Shown here piece after piece: positions 59,231 to 64,000 of a stretch of 64,000 bases of DNA. The DNA comes from Novosphingobium resinovorum (GTDB lineage: Bacteria; Pseudomonadota; Alphaproteobacteria; Sphingomonadales; Sphingomonadaceae). Position 1 is the first letter of the stretch. Each line of letters begins with the position of its first letter. Below the pieces are notes generated by a model. The model was not told the DNA's origin and ran no database searches. It saw nothing but the letters and a program-made list of their open reading frames with translations. The stretch spans positions 175,496-239,495 of the forward strand of contig NZ_BSFC01000002.1 in NCBI RefSeq assembly GCF_027922145.1, in the 5' to 3' direction. Position numbers and translations under genes: made by a program.

Positions 59231-60034
59231 GTGGCCAGTAATCCCGGCCTCTTCGACGACTGGGACGGCGAGGACCGCCAGGGCGCTCAGGCCGACAAGC
59301 TGTACCTCGAGATCGACGGCTGGGAAGGGCCGCTCGATCTGCTGCTCGACCTCGCGCGGCGGCAGAAGGTCGATCTGCTGCGCATCTCGATCCTCGAACT
59401 GGTCGACGCTTACCTGACCTATATCGAGGAGGCCGAGGCGCTGCGGCTGGAACTGGCGGCCGATTACCTCGTGATGGCGGCGTGGCTGGCTTACCTGAAG
59501 TCCGCGCTGCTGCTGCCGCGCGACGAGCAGGAGGACCCGAGCCCCGAGGAAATGGCCCTGCGCCTGCAGATGCGCCTGCAGCGCTTGGGTGCGATGCGCG
59601 AGGCTGCGGCGCGGCTGATGGGACGCGACCGGCTGGGGCGCGATGTGTTCGAACGGGGTGCTCCCGAGGGATTGCGCGTCGATCGCAAGTCGCGCTGGCA
59701 GGTCGAGTGGTTCGACCTCGTAAGGGCTTATGGCGACGTGAAAATCCGTTCGCAGCCGGTAGTGCACATGGTGCGCGAGCGGATGGTGATGACGCTCGAC
59801 ACCGCGATCGCCCGGGTCGCCTCGATGCTCGGCGTGGCGATCGACTGGATGGAACTGCGCGACTTCCTTCCGGCAGCGCATGGCAGCTGGGAAAGCCCGC
59901 AATTGCGCCGTTCCGCGCTGGCTTCGAGCTTCGTCGCGGCGCTCGAACTGGCCCGTACCGGCAAGGCCGAACTGGCGCAGGACGAGACGTATGGCCCCCT
60001 GCGCCTAAGGGCACTCAAAGGCACCCAAACGTGA
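59231..60034 (+). CDS. scpA: ScpA, segregation and condensation protein A (kleisin)
   Basis: The product has 267 residues and a GTG start. The N-terminal part is the conserved EIDGWEGPLDLLLDLARRQK and VDLLRISILELVDAYLTYIE, AADYLVMAAWLAYLKSALLL. The middle is variable and the C-terminal winged helix (SLASSFVAALELARTGKAEL region) binds the SMC head. It bridges SMC and ScpB in the condensin complex for chromosome segregation. The stop overlaps the scpB start. Confidence 0.95.
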   Translation: MASNPGLFDDWDGEDRQGAQADKLYLEIDGWEGPLDLLLDLARRQKVDLLRISILELVDAYLTYIEEAEALRLELAADYLVMAAWLAYLKSALLLPRDEQEDPSPEEMALRLQMRLQRLGAMREAAARLMGRDRLGRDVFERGAPEGLRVDRKSRWQVEWFDLVRAYGDVKIRSQPVVHMVRERMVMTLDTAIARVASMLGVAIDWMELRDFLPAAHGSWESPQLRRSALASSFVAALELARTGKAELAQDETYGPLRLRALKGTQT

Positions 60035-60660
60035 CACAAGACGTCCAAAACGCGCCCGACGACGTGTTGCGTGCCGTGGAGGCGACCCTCTTCGCCTCCA
60101 CCGAACCGCTTACCGCGGATCAGGTCGCGCTCCACCTCGGTTTCGGCGAGAAGGGCGGCGAGGTCCGCCCTGCGCTCGCCGATCTGCAGCGCCATTATGA
60201 GCGACGCGGCATCCACCTCGTCGAGCGCGGCGGGCGCTGGCATTTCGAGACCGCGCCCGATCTCGCGCACCTGCTCCGGCGTGAGAAGGAGGACGTGCGC
60301 CGCCTCAGCCGCGCCGCCACCGAGGTGCTGGCGATCGTCGCCTACCACGAACCCGTCAGCCGTGCCGAGATCGAGGCGATCCGCGGCGTCCAGACCGCCA
60401 AGGGTACGCTCGACGTGCTGATGGAGGCGGGCTGGGTGCGCGTCGCCGGTCGCCGCGAGGTGCCGGGGCGGCCGGTGATCTACGCGACGACGCCAGCGTT
60501 CCTCGACCACTTCGGGCTGGGCTCGCTGAAGGAACTGCCGGGCATCGACGAATTGCGCGCGGCGGGCCTGCTCGACCCGGTTGACGAAGACATGATCGAG
60601 ACGGCGCTGGGCAGCAAGAATCCTCGCATACCGGACAACGCGGATTCCGAAGATGACTGA
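60031..60660 (+). CDS. scpB: ScpB, segregation and condensation protein B
   Basis: The product has 209 residues. A GTG start overlaps scpA (GTGA). Two winged-helix domains are visible: LRAVEATLFASTEPLTADQV, GRWHFETAPDLAHLLRREKE, and AATEVLAIVAYHEPVSRAEI with RGVQTAKGTLDVLMEAGWVR, YATTPAFLDHFGLGSLKELP. It binds ScpA as a dimer in the SMC complex. The gene is followed by tatA after 109 bp. Confidence 0.95.
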   Translation: MTQDVQNAPDDVLRAVEATLFASTEPLTADQVALHLGFGEKGGEVRPALADLQRHYERRGIHLVERGGRWHFETAPDLAHLLRREKEDVRRLSRAATEVLAIVAYHEPVSRAEIEAIRGVQTAKGTLDVLMEAGWVRVAGRREVPGRPVIYATTPAFLDHFGLGSLKELPGIDELRAAGLLDPVDEDMIETALGSKNPRIPDNADSEDD

Positions 60661-60769
60661 CGTGCGACCGGTGAAGGACATAACCATGACGGGCTGGCAA
60701 CTTGGCATCAAAGCGCCTACATGCCCCCTATGACCGGTCGGAATCGACCGCGCTTTTGGAGTTGAGGTT

Positions 60770-61012
60770 ATGGGTAGCTTCTCGATCTGGCACTGGCTGA
60801 TCGTTCTCGTGATCGTGCTCGTGCTGTTCGGACGCGGCCGCGTTTCGGAAATCATGGGTGACTTCGGCAAGGGCATCAAGAGCTTCAAGGACGGCATGAA
60901 CGAGGAAGAGGCCAAGAAGGCCCAGGAAGCCTCGGCTCCCGCCGCCCAGATCTCGTCGCAGAAGGCCGATCCGGCGCCGACCGCGACCGAAGTGAAGAAC
61001 GAACAGGCCTGA
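60770..61012 (+). CDS. tatA: TatA, twin-arginine translocase subunit
   Basis: The product has 80 residues. It opens [20 protein letters not shown], the single membrane helix, then [20 protein letters not shown] as the amphipathic helix with the FGKGIKSFK motif, and a charged tail. It forms the variable-size pore for folded Tat substrates. Spacing to tatB is 20 bp. Confidence 0.95.
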   Translation: MGSFSIWHWLIVLVIVLVLFGRGRVSEIMGDFGKGIKSFKDGMNEEEAKKAQEASAPAAQISSQKADPAPTATEVKNEQA

Positions 61013-61032
61013 GCGCTCGGGGCTGATCGGGG

Positions 61033-61419
61033 ATGTTCGACGTCGGTGCATCCGAACTGTTGATGATCGTCATCGTGGCGGTCGTCGTCATCGGTCCCAA
61101 GGACATGCCGATGGCGCTGCGCACGGCTGGCCGCTGGATCGGCAAGATGCGCAAGATGTCGAACCACTTCCGGTCCGGCATCGACGCCATGGTGCGTGAG
61201 GCCGAACTGGAGGAAATGGAGCGCAAGTGGCGCGAGCAGAACGAGGCCATCATGAAGGCGAGCCCGCAGCTCCCCTCGATGAACCCTTCTGCCGACGACA
61301 TGAAGGCGCCCGCCTTTTCGGAGCCAGTTGCGGAGGTTGCCGTGGCTGGTGACACGGAAACGCCCAAGGCCGAAGCGCCGAAGCAGGCTGAATTCCACTT
61401 ACCCCCGCCGCCGCCCTGA
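61033..61419 (+). CDS. tatB: TatB, twin-arginine translocase subunit
   Basis: The product has 128 residues. MFDVGASELLMIVIVAVVVI is the membrane helix, followed by GPKDMPMALRTAGRWIGKMR with the TatB-type GPKDMP and an amphipathic helix, then a long acidic/proline tail. It binds signal peptides together with TatC. A family A repeat separates it from tatC. Confidence 0.95.
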   Translation: MFDVGASELLMIVIVAVVVIGPKDMPMALRTAGRWIGKMRKMSNHFRSGIDAMVREAELEEMERKWREQNEAIMKASPQLPSMNPSADDMKAPAFSEPVAEVAVAGDTETPKAEAPKQAEFHLPPPPP

Positions 61420-61448
61420 GGCGAAATGACATGAGTTCCAATCACCTT

Positions 61449-61524
61449 CGTCATTGCGAGCGTAGCGAAGCAATCCAGGGCCACGAAGACCGTCCTGGAT
61501 TGCTTCGCTACGCTCGCAATGACG
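61449..61524. repeat. Family A 76-bp palindromic element between tatB and tatC
   Basis: A full copy with CGTCATTGCGAGCGTAGCG ends. It sits in the 155-bp tatB-tatC gap inside an operon, so it could reduce or tune downstream tatC expression. Confidence 0.9.
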
Positions 61525-61574
61525 ATTTGGGGTCAGGCCCTCCCGCCTCGCACTCTGGCCTGAGGCCGAAATAA

Positions 61575-62405
61575 ATGCAGCCCTTCCGCATTTCCGACAT
61601 CGACGACACCCAGGCGCCGCTGCTCGATCACCTGATCGAGCTTCGGGGCCGCCTGCTGCGGGCCTTCATGGCCTTCGCGCTGGCCTTCGCGGTGTGCTTC
61701 TACTTCGCGGGCGACATCTTTGCCTTCCTCGTCCGCCCGCTGACCGAGGCGTTCCCGCCCGGACAAGGCAAGCTGATCTATACCAAGCTCTACGAAGCCT
61801 TCTTCGTCGAGGTGAAGATCGCGATGTTCGCGGCCTTCTTCGTCAGCTTCCCGGTGATCGCCAACCAGATCTGGCAGTTCGTCGCCCCCGGCCTCTACGC
61901 GAAGGAAAAGAAGGCGTTCCTGCCGTTCCTGATCGCGACGCCGGTGCTGTTCACGATGGGCGCGGCGCTGGCCTACTACGTGGTGATGCCCACGGCGTTC
62001 CACTTCTTCCTCACGTTCGAGGGACAAAAGGGCGGGCTCAAGCTGGAGGCGCTGCCGGGCACGGGGGATTACCTCGCGCTGGTGATGCAGTTCATCCTGG
62101 CCTTCGGGATCAGCTTCCTGCTGCCGGTGCTGCTGATGCTGCTCAACCGTGCGGGGATGGTCACGCGCGCGCAGTGCGTGGGCGCGCGGCGCTATGCGAT
62201 CGTCGGCATCTTCATCGTCGCCGCCGTGGCGACCCCGCCCGACGTCGTCTCGCAGCTGCTGCTGGCGGTGCCGTTGCTGCTGCTGTGGGAAGGCACGCTG
62301 GTGCTGATGTGGTTCACCGAGCGCCGCGACGCGAAAGACCGCGCGCGCGAGGAAAAGGCCGTCGAGGAAGCCGCCAAGGCTGCCGGACACGCTGCGGCGG
62401 AGTAA
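61575..62405 (+). CDS. tatC: TatC, Sec-independent protein translocase subunit
   Basis: The product has 276 residues and six spans. It starts DDTQAPLLDHLIELRGRLLR (the conserved LxxHLxELRxR), then FYFAGDIFAFLVRPLTEAFP, FVSFPVIANQIWQFVAPGLY with ANQIWQFVAPGL, the conserved GAALAYYVVMPTAFHFFL, and PDVVSQLLLAVPLLLLWEGT. It is the receptor and core of the translocase. The family A repeat upstream and a family C repeat downstream flank it. Confidence 0.95.
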   Translation: MQPFRISDIDDTQAPLLDHLIELRGRLLRAFMAFALAFAVCFYFAGDIFAFLVRPLTEAFPPGQGKLIYTKLYEAFFVEVKIAMFAAFFVSFPVIANQIWQFVAPGLYAKEKKAFLPFLIATPVLFTMGAALAYYVVMPTAFHFFLTFEGQKGGLKLEALPGTGDYLALVMQFILAFGISFLLPVLLMLLNRAGMVTRAQCVGARRYAIVGIFIVAAVATPPDVVSQLLLAVPLLLLWEGTLVLMWFTERRDAKDRAREEKAVEEAAKAAGHAAAE

Positions 62406-62431
62406 GGGCTGATAAGGTCCGGCGCCGCGTG

Positions 62432-62530
62432 CGGGCTTCGACAGGCTCAGCCTGAGCGGGGTTGGGATTTTTGCGCTACCTCCGCTCACCCTGAGCTTGT
62501 CGAAGGGTCAGGCTGAGCCTGTCGAAGCCC
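62432..62530. repeat. Family C inverted repeats (CTTCGACAGGCTCAGCCTGAG)
   Basis: CTTCGACAGGCTCAGCCTGA (with GCGGG) faces CCGCTCACCCTGAGCTTGTC, then AAGGGTCAGGCTGAGCCTGT repeats the pattern. It provides the end of the convergent GIY-YIG gene. Confidence 0.88.
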
Positions 62531-62837
62531 CCGGCGGCGAGGCGATCCCCGCGCGGGCTTTCCCGTTCCGCGCCAGTTCGCTGACCAGCGACCAGTCTCC
62601 CGCCATCATCGCTTCCTTCTTGGCGCGGCCCCAGCCCTTGAGCTTGCGTTCTGCGGCGAAGGCATCGTCGCGAGTCTGGAAATCCTGCGCCCAGAGGAAT
62701 GTCACGGGCAGGCGGCTTGCTGTGTATCCGCCGAGGGCGCCGGTCCGATGCTGCGCGATGCGGCGTTCGAGGTCATCGGTGTGGCCCACGTAATACGATC
62801 CGTCGCGGCAGCGCAGGATGTATGTGTGGAACGCCAT
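62508..62837 (-). CDS. GIY-YIG nuclease-family protein with repeat-derived C-terminus
   Basis: The product has 109 residues. MAFHTYILRCRDGSYYVGHT carries the catalytic YIL...YYVG pair. DDLERRIAQHRTGALGGYTA with the conserved Arg, and AFAAERKLKGWGRAKKEAMM with the conserved Glu, follow; the family is the URI/YhbQ-like single-domain type. The last residues (GASTGSA) and the stop codon come from a family C repeat, so the natural end was replaced. A nuclease role in DNA repair or mobility is possible but not shown. Confidence 0.88.
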   Translation of the reverse strand: MAFHTYILRCRDGSYYVGHTDDLERRIAQHRTGALGGYTASRLPVTFLWAQDFQTRDDAFAAERKLKGWGRAKKEAMMAGDWSLVSELARNGKARAGIASPPGASTGSA

Positions 62838-62860
62838 GGACTGAGGGTCTGGCGTTGCGG

Positions 62861-63090
62861 GCGGGCTTCGACAAGCTCAGCCTGAGCGGGTTGGGGTTAA
62901 AACTCGGCAAGGGGCGGTCCGAAAAGCAACCTCGTCGTCCCGCTCGGCCCGAGCGGATTGGGGTTAATCCTCGGCAATGGCGCGGTCAGGAAAGCAACCT
63001 ACCAACCCCGCTCAGCCTGAGCTTGTCGAAGGCCCCGAGGCTGGGCGCGAGGTTCCCGTGCTTCGACGGGCTCAGCATGAGCGGTGTAGG
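62861..63090. repeat. Family C repeats and a 50-bp direct repeat in an intergenic cluster
   Basis: CTTCGACAAGCTCAGCCTGA (GCGGG) at 62865, then CTCAGCCTGAGCTTGTCGAA at about 63010 and CTTCGACGGGCTCAGCATGA at 63061 repeat family C arms. Between the first two, a unit starting GCGG(G/A)TTGGGGTTAA is duplicated directly at about 62886 and 62952. No gene is seen here. Confidence 0.8.
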
Positions 63091-63105
63091 GCGAAAGCAG
63101 TGCGC

Positions 63106-64000
63106 TTACCGCCGCACCCCCGCCTTGCCGCCGTCCTGCGCCGCCGACCATGCCAGCCTGCCGCCGATCCACGTTTCCAGCACATGCGTGCCGCGCAGCG
63201 CCTGCGGTTCGGCGGTCATCGGGTCTTCGTCCACGAACAGGAAGTCCGCGCGCATGCCCGGCGCGATGCGGCCGAGGCGGTCCTCGGCGAACAGTGAGTA
63301 GGCCGCGCCCGTGGTGTAGGCGCCCAGCGCCGCCTCGCGGGTCAGCACTTCCTGCGGCTGCCAGCCGCCGGTGGGCTGGCCGTCCGCACCGGTGCGGCTG
63401 ATCGCCACCGCGAGGCCCTCGAAGGGATGCGCGGGCTCTACGGGCGTGTCGGAGCCGAAGGCCAGCTTCGCGCCCGTCGCCGCGATCGACTTCCATGCAT
63501 AGGCGCCCGCCAGCCGCTGCGGGCCGAGGCGCGCCTCGGCCATGACGCGGTCGGAGGCTTCGTGCTGCGGCTGCATGCTGGCGATCACGCCGTTACGGCC
63601 GAAGCGCGGGATGTCGGCGGGATCGACCACTTGCGCATGCTCGATGCGCCAGCGGCGGTCGCCCTTGTAGGTCTGCGACAGTTCCTCGATCGAATCGAGC
63701 ACGGTGGCGTTGGCCTCATCGCCGATGGCGTGGACCGCGACCTGGAAGCCGTCCATCGCCGCGCGGCTCATCAGGTTGCCGAGCTGGGTCTGGCTCATCT
63801 GCGGCAGGCCCTTGGTGGCGGCATCGTCGGCATAAGGCGCCTTGAGCCACGCCCCGCGCGAACCCAGCGCGCCGTCGAGGTAGAGCTTCACGCCGTTCAT
63901 CTTGAGCCGGTCGTCGTCGATCCACGGTGTGGGGCCGGGGCCGCCGATCAGCGTCATCGCTTCGATGCCGCCCGCGTAGGCGACCACGCGCATGCGCAGC
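63106..64000 (-). CDS. Amidohydrolase family protein, cut by the window end
   Basis: The C-terminal 298 residues at least are present; the N-terminus lies beyond the right edge. It resembles YtcJ/exoenzyme-regulatory AepA-type amidohydrolases: NGVKLYLDGALGSRGAWLKA, FQVAVHAIGDEANATVLDS with the metal His, WRIEHAQVVDPADIPRFGR, GAKLAFGSDTPVEPAHPFEG with the catalytic GSDTP, and the C-terminal FLFVDEDPMTAEPQALR. The family hydrolyses amides or ester-like bonds in varied small molecules. Whether a signal peptide precedes it cannot be seen. Confidence 0.88.
   Translation of the reverse strand, partial: LRMRVVAYAGGIEAMTLIGGPGPTPWIDDDRLKMNGVKLYLDGALGSRGAWLKAPYADDAATKGLPQMSQTQLGNLMSRAAMDGFQVAVHAIGDEANATVLDSIEELSQTYKGDRRWRIEHAQVVDPADIPRFGRNGVIASMQPQHEASDRVMAEARLGPQRLAGAYAWKSIAATGAKLAFGSDTPVEPAHPFEGLAVAISRTGADGQPTGGWQPQEVLTREAALGAYTTGAAYSLFAEDRLGRIAPGMRADFLFVDEDPMTAEPQALRGTHVLETWIGGRLAWSAAQDGGKAGVRR

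Overview
The window is chromosomal DNA of a high-GC alphaproteobacterium, most likely a sphingomonad (Novosphingobium/Sphingobium-like). The evidence is the strong G/C third-position bias, an OmpR regulator/kinase pair, an imuA-imuB-dnaE2 SOS mutasome behind a direct-repeat GAAC-N7-GAAC LexA box, the hisC-tyrA // metX-metW arrangement, and abundant interspersed palindromic repeats. One repeat family translates as the 'HCERSEAIQ...LLRCARNDE' type peptide that recurs in sphingomonad gene predictions. I see no rRNA, integrase, transposase or CRISPR array. There is one tRNA, tRNA-Leu(GAG).

Layout. 1-7 kb: a TonB-dependent receptor, then accessory genes of PQQ-type (quinoprotein) oxidation: a zinc metallohydrolase, a SoxYZ-like carrier, a CXXCW/rhodanese-like protein and a small cytochrome c. 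A DUF3422 protein follows. The two divergent promoters here share a CCAAGG-type motif. 7-11 kb: tRNA-Leu followed by a compact three-way-junction sequence, a two-component system and a GT-B transferase. 11-17 kb: the LexA-controlled imuA-imuB-dnaE2 cassette, with one of the dispersed palindromes read in frame inside dnaE2. 17-20 kb: a PepSY/flavodoxin/reductase fusion and a small membrane protein.

20-42.6 kb: an exopolysaccharide locus with genes on alternating strands. It holds Wza, Wzc (BY-kinase), Wzx, Wzy, an outer-membrane beta-barrel, six glycosyltransferases, three polysaccharide pyruvyl-transferase-family proteins and an acyltransferase. No priming phosphoglycosyltransferase or sugar-nucleotide genes are visible. 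In its middle lie two coupled genes: a spike-base protein of the Rcc01079 family (the head-spike protein of the Rhodobacter capsulatus gene transfer agent) and an 875-residue protein with an arabinofuranosidase-like region, an SGNH esterase and Ig-like domains. This virion-spike-like pair inside a capsule/EPS locus is the most unusual content of the window.

42.6-64 kb is housekeeping: a zinc-ribbon protein, ftsE-ftsX, a YdcF protein, a 1-acylglycerol-phosphate acyltransferase, a transglutaminase, hisC-tyrA, metX-GNAT-metW, a LysE exporter, a double-hotdog thioesterase, VOC and GST proteins, a 5'-nucleotidase-like lipoprotein, a zincin, nagZ-scpA-scpB-tatA-tatB-tatC, a GIY-YIG protein and an amidohydrolase cut by the window end.

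Gaps between genes are often filled by three dispersed repeat families: A (76 bp, CGTCATTGCGAGCG ends), B (about 86 bp, CGTCATTCCCGCGAAGG ends) and C (CTTCGACAGGCTCAGCCTGAG). There is also a four-unit 36-bp tandem array of palindromes. Long open frames antisense to these GC-rich genes are shadows and were left out.
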